From Terriglobia bacterium (lineage in GTDB: Bacteria; Acidobacteriota; Terriglobia; Terriglobales; Acidobacteriaceae), in the NCBI GenBank assembly GCA_020073395.1, contig JAIQFF010000008.1, positions 1 to 64,000 of the forward strand: DNA of 64,000 nt, given 5' to 3'. A program made the position numbers and the translations under genes. The notes beneath the pieces were generated by a model, which did no database searches, was not told where the DNA came from, and saw only the letters and a program-made list of their open reading frames with translations. Shown piece after piece: positions 10,179 through 19,512 of this stretch. Every line of letters begins with the position of its first letter. Within the stretch, counting starts at the first letter, position 1.

Positions 10179-10521
10179 AGCGTGGGGACAGCCGCCCCCG
10201 GCTGGGAAGGGCACGACTTCAGTCGTGCCACTAAGCCGCGAAAATCTGGCCGCGCTTTAGCGCCTGCGGTTTGCTGCTCGCGCAAGACTTGCGGAACGCG
10301 CGCTGGGGATTCGCTTGCACCATCGGGGAAAAGCAAACCCCAGCGGCTGAAGCCGCACGAACTTCTGCCCGATGTGGCACGACTGAAGTCGTGCCCTTCC
10401 ACGCCTCGCCCCGTCAAACTGGGCTCGACAGACCTCAGGCGCTAAAGCGCGAAATGGGCTGCGGCGGCCTGTGGCGCGACTGAGTCGTGCCCTTCGACAG
10501 CCGGGGGCGGCTGTCCCACGT
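10179..10521. repeat. Composite palindromic repeat block bounded by inverted copies of GTGGGGACAGCCGCCCCCGGCTG..GGGCACGACTTCAGTCGTGCC
   Basis: Left arm GTGGGGACAGCCGCCCCCGGCTGGGAAGGGCACGACTTCAGTCGTGCC; right arm GCGCGACTGAGTCGTGCCCTTCGACAGCCGGGGGCGGCTGTCCCAC; internal copy TGGCACGACTGAAGTCGTGCCCTTCC near 10375. Confidence 0.85.
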
Positions 10522-10523
10522 GG

Positions 10524-12518
10524 TCACCGGCGGGCTGCAGTGCGCTCCCGTTCCGCATCGGCTGTGCGACCGAGCTGCTGGTAGGCATCGGCCAGGAAGG
10601 AATGGGCTTCGCTGGAATCGGGCTGGACTCGGGTCGCTTTTTCCAGGTTGTCGAGCGCGCCCAGCGGATTGCCCTGCAATGAGAGGATTCGCCCACGCAG
10701 CAGGTTGGCGCGGTAGTGACCAGGAGTAAGGCCGAGAGTGGTGTCCAGTTCGGTCATCGCTTCCGGGACGCGATCAATGCGGGCATAGACAGCGGCCAGT
10801 GAGAAATGCGCGTCCGCCCACCGTGGCGCACGCGCCGCTGCGGCCTCGAATTCTGGCGCTGCTCCCTTCCAATCGCCGGTTTCAAATAACGCCAGCCCCA
10901 GTTCGTAATGACCCATGCCATTGTCAGGCTGCGCGGTCACGGCTTTCCGCAACGGCGCGATCGCCAGGTCGAAATGCTTGAGCCGGGCCTGTGCAATCCC
11001 GTACTGCAGATTGGCCACCGGCATTTCGGGCTGCACGGCGAGCGCGCGCGCCAACAGCGGGATGGCCTGCTCGTAGCGCGCATCTTCAACGTCGAACATG
11101 GCATCGTGCAACAGGTTCGCAATTTCGATTCGGGTCTTGGGGTCGGCCCCGGCGAGCTTCTTTTCGTCCTGAGCGGGAGCAGTATCGGACCCGACGTATC
11201 CGAGCGCTTGCAGCTTTTGAAGTTTCTCGGGATCAGGCTTGCTCAGGTCCACCAACGTCTGGCTGGTCTTGTTACGGAAATCCGCGAGCTGGGACGCCAG
11301 CGTGTCAATAACTGCCGTCGAGCTTCCCGCCAGGTTGTGAATCTCTGCCGGATCAGTCGCCTGATTGTAGAGTTCGCGCTCGGGGGCCTGAATGAACAGA
11401 TATTTGCCACTGCGCAGCGCCCGCAATGAGCTCCAGCCAAAAGCCCGATGCGGGTAGTCGGTCTCGGCGTAGGCGGGACGGTCTGGCGACGCTGCGCTAT
11501 TCGCATCCGCCGCCTGGACAAATTCCAGAAGAGACTGCCCCTGCATTTCCGAGGGAGGTGTGAGGCCGGCAGCCGTAAGCAGAGTGGGGGCAACGTCCAC
11601 CAGCCCGGCGCGAGTCTCGCTGCGGCGTCCTGCCCAGCGATTCAAGGGCAGTTTGATCAGCAAGGGCACATGCAGAGTCTCATCGTATAGAAACACTCCG
11701 TGAGTGCTCTCACCATGCGCGCCGAGCGATTCACCATGGTCGGCCATCACCGCAATCATGGTTTCGTCATAAAGGCCGTGCTGGCGCAGCGCGTCCAGCA
11801 ATTTGCCGACGCAGGCGTCGGCGTAGGCGATTTCTCCGTCGTAGAGTTGGGCAGCGAAGCGTTGCTTGTAGGGCGGCGGCGGGTCGTAGGGATCGTGCGC
11901 GTCGTAAAGATGGATCCAGAGGAAGAATGGTCGATTGGGAACCTGGCTGAGCCATCCCAAGGCGTGCTCGACCACGACTTCGGCGCGCCGCTCCACCGTT
12001 TTGTAGCGGTCAGCGCCGTGGCGGCGCAGGTGAAAGCCCGCGTCATAGACGTCGAAGCCCCGGTCAAATCCGGGAGCCGTGCCATCCAGCGGATCGAGAA
12101 CCAGCGAAGCCACAAACGCGCCGGTGTGGTATCCACGCTGATGCAACAGGTCAGGCAGATACGGCAGCTTGGGGGAAAGCGGCACGCCAAAATCATTGAC
12201 GTGATTGAACTGCGGGTAAGTGCCGGTAAGAATTGTGGTATGTGAAGCCGTGGTGATGGGTACGTGGGCGTAGGTGCGAGTAAAAACGACTCCCTGTCGC
12301 GCCATGGCATCCAGATGTGGCGTAAGCCCTCGCTTCGATCCCAGAAACCCCATGCGGTCGGCGCGCGTGGTGTCGAGCGTGATCAGGATGATGTTGGGAT
12401 ACTGAGAAGGAGTACGGCGCGGCCCACTCTTGGGATGCTGGGCAGGACGCTGAGCGGCGACACTGGAGATCGCAACCAGAACCAGCAGGAAGGAAGAACC
12501 GAGGCGCCGGACTGCCAT
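10524..12518 (-). CDS. Sulfatase with C-terminal TPR repeats
   Basis: NIILITLDTTRADRMGFLG, VFTRTYAHVPITTASHTTILTGTYP, VMADHGESLGAHGES; C-terminal tandem TPR-like helices; signal peptide. Confidence 0.9.
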   Translation of the reverse strand: MAVRRLGSSFLLVLVAISSVAAQRPAQHPKSGPRRTPSQYPNIILITLDTTRADRMGFLGSKRGLTPHLDAMARQGVVFTRTYAHVPITTASHTTILTGTYPQFNHVNDFGVPLSPKLPYLPDLLHQRGYHTGAFVASLVLDPLDGTAPGFDRGFDVYDAGFHLRRHGADRYKTVERRAEVVVEHALGWLSQVPNRPFFLWIHLYDAHDPYDPPPPYKQRFAAQLYDGEIAYADACVGKLLDALRQHGLYDETMIAVMADHGESLGAHGESTHGVFLYDETLHVPLLIKLPLNRWAGRRSETRAGLVDVAPTLLTAAGLTPPSEMQGQSLLEFVQAADANSAASPDRPAYAETDYPHRAFGWSSLRALRSGKYLFIQAPERELYNQATDPAEIHNLAGSSTAVIDTLASQLADFRNKTSQTLVDLSKPDPEKLQKLQALGYVGSDTAPAQDEKKLAGADPKTRIEIANLLHDAMFDVEDARYEQAIPLLARALAVQPEMPVANLQYGIAQARLKHFDLAIAPLRKAVTAQPDNGMGHYELGLALFETGDWKGAAPEFEAAAARAPRWADAHFSLAAVYARIDRVPEAMTELDTTLGLTPGHYRANLLRGRILSLQGNPLGALDNLEKATRVQPDSSEAHSFLADAYQQLGRTADAERERTAARR

Positions 12519-12585
12519 AGGAATGAAAAAGGGAGTCTAGCACAGGCAGACTCCCTCGATTTCGCGCTGGGTGCGGGAGCGAATT

Positions 12586-15500
12586 TTAGAAGGTGAACTT
12601 CAAGGAGAAATTCATGTTTCTAGGTCCGCCCTGGGCTATCACCGGATTGCCGGACGCGACGTCCGACGTTTTTGTCACGGTGCCGAAGCTGGCTCCGAAC
12701 GTGTTGTCCGGGAAGTAGTAGAAATTTCCGCGATTCAGAATGTTGTAAACCTCCCAGCGTAATTCCAGATTCAAGCGTTCCGTGATCTTGGTGTTCTTCA
12801 TTAACGTCATGTCCCACTGGGCGAGGCCGGGGCCGATCAACTGGTTCCGGCGGGAATTGCCAACGGTGCCGGGGCAGGGGACGAAAAAGGGCGAAAGTGG
12901 CTGGCCTCCGAGAAAGTGACCAGGATTATCAGGGTCATCCGCGCCAACCCGACCGCAGGGATCCAGTTGGTCCTCGACAGTGAGATTTTCAACTATGTAC
13001 TGAGCCGGATTCCGGGTGTTGTACTTGACCGGCGTACCGTCCCACGACGCCCGGATGGAACTGCCTGATAGGCCTTGGCCGGAAGGATCAGCGCCTCCGC
13101 CCAGCAGAACGCTGAAGGGGCGTCCGCTGATGGCGGTGAAGATGGTGCTGAGTTGCCATCCCTTACCCAGACGCTCATTCATGTGAGGAAGGGTCGGCAA
13201 AGAATACACGCCGCTAACGTTGAAGTTGAGTCGCACATCGTGGTCGCAGAGGCCGCGATTGTCTGCAATGCTTAGAGGATTCTGCAACTGGGGATAGTCG
13301 CCGGTGCCGCCGCGGTTGAAGGAGTTCTCGTCGAAGCATTTGCTCCAGGTGAAGTTGTATTCGGTGTCGAGTCCGTGCCAGTCGCGTTGGTTGTAGGACG
13401 CCTGCAAGCTGTCGTACTGAGAGTCGCCCAGATTAGTGGTCTGGACGATGTGTCTGAGGTTGGGGAACTGATTGAAGAACGGACGGTCGGAAAGATCCCC
13501 CCCGCTGCCCAGTGGACTGGCATTCAGGTCGCGGTTAATAGCGAGATCCTGTCCGCGCTGGCCTGAGTAACCTACGGTCAGCACATTGTTGCGGGCAATT
13601 TCCTGCTGAATGCTCAGGCTGTAGTTGTGTGCCCGCGGAGTCTTGAAGTTCTGCACCACCGAGTAGGCGTCAAAAGGAGGCTCTCCGGTGGGGCTGGGGC
13701 CAAAGACTGGTCCCTGAGAGAAACAGATGTAGTCGCCGGCCCCGGTGACGGGATCGAAACAGCCACTGCCGGGGATGTTGTCGGCCTGGTCCGGGGGTAG
13801 CCCTGAACCGCCTCCCAGGCCTACGTCGCCTGAAATCGAAACCGAGAAGAGGCCCAGGTTGGGCTGGGTAAAGGCGCCCGCGCTGGCTCCTGCCAGGGAA
13901 TACGGAGAGGCCAGAGTGGCAAAATTCGGAACGTCGTAGGTCAGGGAGTAGCCGCCGCGCAAAGCCGTCTTTCCATTCCCAAAGATGTCCCAGGCGAAAC
14001 CGACACGGGGGCCAAAGTCCTTGTAGTCGACATGGTAGAGGCGGTTAATCCCCTGACCAACCTGGACGAGGCCTACTGCCGGAAAGAAGTTGGCAGCGAC
14101 GTTTTCGCGGTCGCGCAGGTTGCCAAAAATGTCGTAGCGCAATCCAAAGCTCAGAGTCAGGCGTGGTTTGATCTTCCAATCGTCCTGAAGGTAAAAGCCA
14201 ACCGAATTCTGGACCAGATGCCGATGAGTGTCGCCGAAGGCGCGATTGGCATTGTCAGCCTTGCCCAGCAGCAATTCTTCGATGGAGTCCTGTATCGGGT
14301 CCCCGGAAATCGAGGTGTAGTAACTGAAATATCCCAGCAGCATTCCGGTGCGGGCATTGTTGCGCAGACTATTGGTATATGCCCTCTGGAAGTTGCCGCC
14401 AAATTTGACGGTGTGGTCTCCCTTCACCCAGGAAAAGTGCTCCGACCAATCCCAAGTCTGGTCGGGGCGCGTGGTGATGGGATAGGCCTGCACCCCGCCG
14501 ATGTAACCGCCATACCCGAGTGGCAGGAGATAGACGTAGGGTACGCCAAAATCGGCTGGGCTGAGCGGGCCGGTGTCCATGCCCAGACTCTTAGGATCGA
14601 TTTTGTTCTGGATACCCAATAACTGGGCGAAGCGGGTAAAGCCCACCCGGCTTTCCAGAATCTTGTTGGTGCCGAAGTTCGAGGACAAGCTCACGCCCGC
14701 CATCTGGGCGCGTGACGGCGCCACCGAGTTGAATAAATCCGCAGGCTGTCCCGGGCCCGGCGGCAGGCCGGCGAACGGCGGTGCGCTCTGCAGGCTGTCA
14801 CCGAGAATGTAGCGCACAGCAAGGGAATTCTTGTCGTTCAGCCGGTAATCGAATTTGACGCCGAAGGTGTTGGCGCTGGCTGTAGTCGGGCTCTGAGCGA
14901 TGATCACGCCGCTGGGATCGGTGGGAAAGAAATTGAGCAGGGCCTGGCCGACCGGATCGACGGTCAGCCCCTTCCCGGTAATGTCGTCAATCGCGCCCTG
15001 TATTTCGTCGGGGGTGGGAACAAATCTGCTGCTCACGGCCAGCGATTTGTAACGCTGTCCCTCGTAGAAGAGGAACATGAAGGCTTTGTCCTTGATGATG
15101 GGGCCACCGATGGTGGCATTGAACTGATTGTTGTGGATGGGGGTCTTCTGCCCCTGAGAAAAATAGTTGGAAGCGTCGCCAAATCCACTGTGATTGACCC
15201 AGGTTCCAGAACCATGCCAGACGTTCGTTCCGCTCTTCATGTTCAGCAGAATGGGAGCGCCGCCCTTGACTCCGAACTCAGCGGACGGCGTTTCCTGAAT
15301 GCTCAGCTCCTCGATGGCTTCGGGGGGAAACAACACGGCGGGAATGCCTACGATGCCGGTCTCGCCGATGGCCGAATCGCCGTAGTAGCGGTCGTTGTTA
15401 TATAGACCGTCGATGAAGTAGTTGTTGGACTCGACTTTGCTGCCGTTGATGCTGATCGCCTGAAATCCGCCCCCGGGAGTGCGCTGGACGCCGGGAGTGA

Positions 15501-15981
15501 TGGCCAGCAGCGAGTTGAAATCACGTCCATTCAGGGGAACGTTTTCGATCTTTTCATTGTCCACGTAGTTGTTGTTGTTGGGCGAAAGTTCCACCAGCGG
15601 GGCGGTGCCTTCCACCTCGATGGTCTCTGTGCGCTGACCAACCGTCAGCTTGAAGCTGGCTTGAATGACGGCGCCGGCCTGCACTTCCGCCGTCTGGACC
15701 GCGGACTTGAAACCTTCGGCCGAAGCCGTGACCCGGTAAGTGCCAATGGGAAGCTCTGGAATACGAAAAGCGCCGGTCGCGCTGGTCACGCCCGAGCGCG
15801 ACAGATTCGTGCCTGTGTTTACCGCCGTCACCGTGACATTCGGCACTACTGCACCCGTGCTGTCGGTCACATCGCCGGCAATGTCGCCGGTGATTCTCTG
15901 GCCCAGAACAGGAAGGCTGACACCCAGGCAAACAACGAGAACAAAAAACAATGTTCGCTGGAAAACCAGCTCTCGCCGCAT
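12586..15981 (-). CDS. TonB-dependent receptor, Oar-like, with N-terminal carboxypeptidase-regulatory-like domain
   Basis: RITGDIAGDVTDSTGAVVPNVTVTAVNTGTN; IEALSIQE-like plug, NMKSGTNVWHGSGT; ends NFSLKFTF. Start MRRELVFQRTLFFVLVV at 15981 chosen over the longer ORF. Confidence 0.92.
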   Translation of the reverse strand: MRRELVFQRTLFFVLVVCLGVSLPVLGQRITGDIAGDVTDSTGAVVPNVTVTAVNTGTNLSRSGVTSATGAFRIPELPIGTYRVTASAEGFKSAVQTAEVQAGAVIQASFKLTVGQRTETIEVEGTAPLVELSPNNNNYVDNEKIENVPLNGRDFNSLLAITPGVQRTPGGGFQAISINGSKVESNNYFIDGLYNNDRYYGDSAIGETGIVGIPAVLFPPEAIEELSIQETPSAEFGVKGGAPILLNMKSGTNVWHGSGTWVNHSGFGDASNYFSQGQKTPIHNNQFNATIGGPIIKDKAFMFLFYEGQRYKSLAVSSRFVPTPDEIQGAIDDITGKGLTVDPVGQALLNFFPTDPSGVIIAQSPTTASANTFGVKFDYRLNDKNSLAVRYILGDSLQSAPPFAGLPPGPGQPADLFNSVAPSRAQMAGVSLSSNFGTNKILESRVGFTRFAQLLGIQNKIDPKSLGMDTGPLSPADFGVPYVYLLPLGYGGYIGGVQAYPITTRPDQTWDWSEHFSWVKGDHTVKFGGNFQRAYTNSLRNNARTGMLLGYFSYYTSISGDPIQDSIEELLLGKADNANRAFGDTHRHLVQNSVGFYLQDDWKIKPRLTLSFGLRYDIFGNLRDRENVAANFFPAVGLVQVGQGINRLYHVDYKDFGPRVGFAWDIFGNGKTALRGGYSLTYDVPNFATLASPYSLAGASAGAFTQPNLGLFSVSISGDVGLGGGSGLPPDQADNIPGSGCFDPVTGAGDYICFSQGPVFGPSPTGEPPFDAYSVVQNFKTPRAHNYSLSIQQEIARNNVLTVGYSGQRGQDLAINRDLNASPLGSGGDLSDRPFFNQFPNLRHIVQTTNLGDSQYDSLQASYNQRDWHGLDTEYNFTWSKCFDENSFNRGGTGDYPQLQNPLSIADNRGLCDHDVRLNFNVSGVYSLPTLPHMNERLGKGWQLSTIFTAISGRPFSVLLGGGADPSGQGLSGSSIRASWDGTPVKYNTRNPAQYIVENLTVEDQLDPCGRVGADDPDNPGHFLGGQPLSPFFVPCPGTVGNSRRNQLIGPGLAQWDMTLMKNTKITERLNLELRWEVYNILNRGNFYYFPDNTFGASFGTVTKTSDVASGNPVIAQGGPRNMNFSLKFTF

Positions 15982-16127
15982 AGCTTCCCCCTCGGAACGG
16001 GTCTGGAAAGAAAACGTTATCAGGTCGGAGTTTAGTGGGCGCGAGAGGAGAGTATCAAGAAGAAATCGCTGCACAAAACGGAATCGCATTGTTGCCCGTG
16101 GCTGACTGACGGTCACAGACGACGAGT

Positions 16128-16204
16128 TGGCTTTCAGCCGTCAGCTTTCAGCTTGTCAGTTAAATCTCCCAAGCTGAGCGACTGACAGCTTAGAACTGAC
16201 AGCT
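16128..16204. repeat. Intergenic word palindrome (CTGACAGCT/TCAGCTTTCAGC words)
   Basis: CTTTCAGCCGTCAGCTTTCAGCTTGTCAGTT ... AAGCTGAGCGACTGACAGCTTAGAACTGACAGCT. Confidence 0.7.
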
Positions 16205-16327
16205 AATTTGAAACGGCGGCTTTGCATGGAGCTGTTGCTGATTCGGATTTTTCATCCGGGCCAGTAAAATTTTTCTTGTGCTACTCGGCGTCGTGACTGC
16301 GACCGGTCTGAACCAATCGAAGTGAAT

Positions 16328-16588
16328 CTAGCTCAACGGGGAATCGCTCATGCGGAAGCGGGTGCGGACATGTTCGGACAGCAGTTCGATGGCTCCGCGG
16401 TTGGCGATGGGATCGGCTTGCGCCAGGTATTTCATGGCTTCCACCAGCAGGCGCTGGCCGTCTACGTAGCGCGGATCCGCCGTGCGCTCACGGCGTTTGC
16501 GCCCAATATTGGGAGGAACCGGGATCGTAAAAACCTTGGCCATGCAGTTCGGGTATTCGGAGTCGATTTCTGAAAGTTCCTCAACCAA
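16328..16588 (-). CDS. Small hypothetical protein
   Basis: 86 aa ORF in a gap between larger genes with protein-like composition; TTG start; no family recognised. Confidence 0.45.
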   Translation of the reverse strand: MVEELSEIDSEYPNCMAKVFTIPVPPNIGRKRRERTADPRYVDGQRLLVEAMKYLAQADPIANRGAIELLSEHVRTRFRMSDSPLS

Positions 16589-16670
16589 CTAAGATGGCGC
16601 AATCTCAGTATACCGCCCCGCTGGCGGTTTTCAGCCCCAATTTTGTGAAGATTTCGGGTTCAGTTCTTCT

Positions 16671-17393
16671 CTAGCTCTGGGTTGATATGAATTTGGTCTT
16701 TCCCGTGGTTTTCAGCTTGAAGACAGAGTCGGGGATTTTTTCGTTCATTTTGATGTCGGAATATTTTGCCAGGCGATAGTCGCCTGACTTGCCAAAGAAA
16801 AACTGCTGTTGCAGCGAAATTCCCCGTGATGGATCAATCCAGAGGATGATGCGATCAACGTTATTGCGCACGTTTGCCGTCTTGGGTACCAGTTCCAGCT
16901 TTTCCGCTACCATGCCGCCCACCGCTTCGTGGCCTAAATATTTAACATCAAAAGACTTAAGCAGGTCGTGTCCGCCACCGCCAAAGCCCAGCACCAGAAA
17001 ACTTTCGAAGGCTTCCCGGTTCTTTCCGGTGTTATAAGCCGTGACCTGGTCGATTTTAGGCTGGTACACCTGAATCTTGGAGCCGTTGAACAGAACATAT
17101 TTCTGGTCCGGGTCGGTGATATCGGCAGCCATCTGGACTTCATTATTTCCGGTGTGGCGGAAGTACACTTTCCCCTTTTGTTCCTCGTGTTCGTCCACCA
17201 CTTTTTGATATTGGTCCCAGACCACGCTGGCTTCGGTGGTGCGGAATTTATCGGCCGCGCTGTCCATCTGCCCCAATACTCGATCCAGGGCGGGATCCGG
17301 TGCGGAATCAGCGGGAGCCGCGACTGCGACCATGGCGCCCAGGCAAACCATCGCCAGAGCCCACCGGCAAAGTGACTGCGCGCCGCATTTCAT
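16671..17393 (-). CDS. LolA-like outer-membrane lipoprotein sorting/carrier family protein
   Basis: Signal peptide; KVYFRHTGNNEVQMAADITDPDQKYVLFNGSKIQVYQPKIDQVTAYN and LWIDPSRGISLQQQFF resemble LolA-like folds. Confidence 0.7.
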   Translation of the reverse strand: MKCGAQSLCRWALAMVCLGAMVAVAAPADSAPDPALDRVLGQMDSAADKFRTTEASVVWDQYQKVVDEHEEQKGKVYFRHTGNNEVQMAADITDPDQKYVLFNGSKIQVYQPKIDQVTAYNTGKNREAFESFLVLGFGGGGHDLLKSFDVKYLGHEAVGGMVAEKLELVPKTANVRNNVDRIILWIDPSRGISLQQQFFFGKSGDYRLAKYSDIKMNEKIPDSVFKLKTTGKTKFISTQS

Positions 17394-17427
17394 GGTTGCC
17401 TCGCTGGGCACAGTGGGAGCTGTATCG

Positions 17428-18009
17428 CTACTCCTTTTGCACCCACACCTTGTAAGTCAGCACGCGGCCCTGACGATCGCGTAGAACTTCGTACCGGGTG
17501 ACGCTCACTTCGCCGGCTATGGGTTCTACAATCCGCAGCAGCTCTTGCCGTACCTTCGCGTCATCTGTTGTCGCGGAGACGGCCGAACCTTCGATCTGAT
17601 AAATGAATCCGCCGCCCGGCTCCGGAGTTACAACTACCCCGATTGGATGCGGATTGCGTTCCACCGGTTTATCGTGGAAGTCGATCCAGTAGGGCGAGAG
17701 AAAAACGAACAACAGAATGAGGGTGACCATCACGTCATACTGCAGGGTGCCGCGCTCGTAAGACCAGAGAATGAAGTCGCGAATTGTGCGCCAGATCCTC
17801 GACATGGGCACGGGGGGCGCCTCGGTAATGGTCGTCGTTGTCACTCTGGCTTCGGTCAAGTTTCTCCCGTCCAAGTCGTTTCCGGTCAAGTCGTTTCTGG
17901 TTAAGTCTAGGCTTTGGCTGATCGGCTTGGCAAACGCGCTCTGCCAGATCAGGTGAGCGCGGGCGGGTTGCCCGGCGGCCACATTAAACCAGAGCGTAGC
18001 GATGCACAA
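17428..18009 (-). CDS. Hypothetical protein with one TM segment (likely start 17805)
   Basis: MSRIWRTIRDFILWSYERGTLQYDVMVTLILLFVFLSPYWIDF downstream of a repeat-rich N-terminal stretch. Confidence 0.6.
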   Translation of the reverse strand: MCIATLWFNVAAGQPARAHLIWQSAFAKPISQSLDLTRNDLTGNDLDGRNLTEARVTTTTITEAPPVPMSRIWRTIRDFILWSYERGTLQYDVMVTLILLFVFLSPYWIDFHDKPVERNPHPIGVVVTPEPGGGFIYQIEGSAVSATTDDAKVRQELLRIVEPIAGEVSVTRYEVLRDRQGRVLTYKVWVQKE

Positions 18010-19302
18010 CTAGAATTTCTTTGGCCGGATGCGATCCGTGCCCATGGCCGCTTGCAGCGCTTCTGGAATCAGGACGCTGCCGTCGGCCTGCTGGAAATTC
18101 TCCACGATCGCGACCCAGGTGCGTCCCACCGCCAGCCCACTTCCATTCAGAGTGTGGACAAACTCAGTTTTGTTCTTGCCTTCGGGGCGATAGCGAATAT
18201 TCGCCCGGCGGGCCTGGAAGGATTCGAAATTCGAGCACGATGAAATCTCGCGGAACAACTGCTGCCCCGGCAGCCACACCTCGATGTCATAGGTCTTGGC
18301 CGACGAGAAGCCCATGTCGCCGGTGGAAAGCGCAACCACGCGGTAGTGCAATCCGAGCTTTTGCAGGACTTCCTCGGCGTCGTGAGTCAGCTTCTCCAAT
18401 TGCTCGTAAGACGTGTCGGGCCGGGCGAATTTGACCAGTTCGACTTTCTGGAACTGATGTTGCCGGATGATGCCGCGCACGTCCTTGCCGTAAGAACCAG
18501 CCTCGCTGCGGAAGCAGGGAGTGTACGCGGTGAGTGAAACCGGCAGGCGCGAAGCTTCCAATACTTCGTCGCGGTAAAGATTGGTGACCGGCACTTCAGC
18601 GGTGGGAATCAACCACATATCTTTTTCGCCGTGAGGAACGCGAAAGAGATCGGAGGCGAATTTTGGCAAATTTCCGGTGCCATACATGGACTCGGAATTC
18701 ACCAGGTAAGGCGGCAGCACTTCGGTGTAGCCGTGCTCGCGGGTGTGCAGGTCGAGCATGAAATTGGCCAGCGCCCGCTCCAGCCTCGCTCCCAGGTCCC
18801 AGTACACCGCAAAGCGCGCGCCGGAGATTTTGGTGGCGCGTTCGAGATCGAGAACGCCCAGCTCTTCGCCCAGTTCCCAGTGCGGCTTGGGCGTGAACTT
18901 GAATTGGGGTGGCGTACCCCAGCGCCGGACTTCAACGTTGTCCTCCGGTGTTTTCCCCACCGGCACGCTTTCGTGCGGCAAATTAGGGATGCCGGTGAGA
19001 ATATCTTGCAGGCTGGCCTCGAACTGTTCTGCTGCTTTCTCGCGTTGCTGGATCTGTTCTCGCAATTCCTTGGTTTCGGAAATCTGCGCGCTGGCATCCT
19101 GGCCGCTCTTTTTCAGCCTGGCAATGTCCTCGGAGGCGCGGTTGCGCCGGGCCTTCATGGTCTCAGCCTCGGTGATGGCGTGCCGGCGCTGAGCGTCTAC
19201 GTTATGGAAATCCTTCAATACCTGGGCCGGATCCATGCCGCGCTGGCGCAGTTTTTCTTCCACCAGGGGCAGGTTGTCGCGAACGAAGTTGAGATCAAGC
19301 AT
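18010..19302 (-). CDS. serS: Seryl-tRNA synthetase
   Basis: [22 protein letters not shown]; class II aaRS motifs [74 protein letters not shown]. Confidence 0.97.
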   Translation of the reverse strand: MLDLNFVRDNLPLVEEKLRQRGMDPAQVLKDFHNVDAQRRHAITEAETMKARRNRASEDIARLKKSGQDASAQISETKELREQIQQREKAAEQFEASLQDILTGIPNLPHESVPVGKTPEDNVEVRRWGTPPQFKFTPKPHWELGEELGVLDLERATKISGARFAVYWDLGARLERALANFMLDLHTREHGYTEVLPPYLVNSESMYGTGNLPKFASDLFRVPHGEKDMWLIPTAEVPVTNLYRDEVLEASRLPVSLTAYTPCFRSEAGSYGKDVRGIIRQHQFQKVELVKFARPDTSYEQLEKLTHDAEEVLQKLGLHYRVVALSTGDMGFSSAKTYDIEVWLPGQQLFREISSCSNFESFQARRANIRYRPEGKNKTEFVHTLNGSGLAVGRTWVAIVENFQQADGSVLIPEALQAAMGTDRIRPKKF

Positions 19303-19424
19303 GGGAGCTAACTACTGTACCGAAAAAGAGGCCGGAAATGCACGTTTGGCGCGGACCTGCCCTGAGCGAAGTCGAAGGGGCCCTCGCCCACGGCCTTTGA
19401 CCTTGGATTTGCCGCAAGCCTAAC

Positions 19425-19458
19425 ATCAAAAGCGGCGGACAAGAGTGTCCGCCCCACA
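19425..19458 (-). repeat. Family A repeat (rc TGTGGGGCGGACACTCTTGTCCGCCGCTTTTGAT)
   Basis: ATCAAAAGCGGCGGACAAGAGTGTCCGCCCCACA; matches copies at 55183-55216, 61378-61411 and 63621-63655. Confidence 0.85.
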
Positions 19459-19512
19459 CGGTCTGCTCCCACATTTGGTCTGGAGTGTCTCCCGCTGTAA
19501 ACTACCCCGCAA

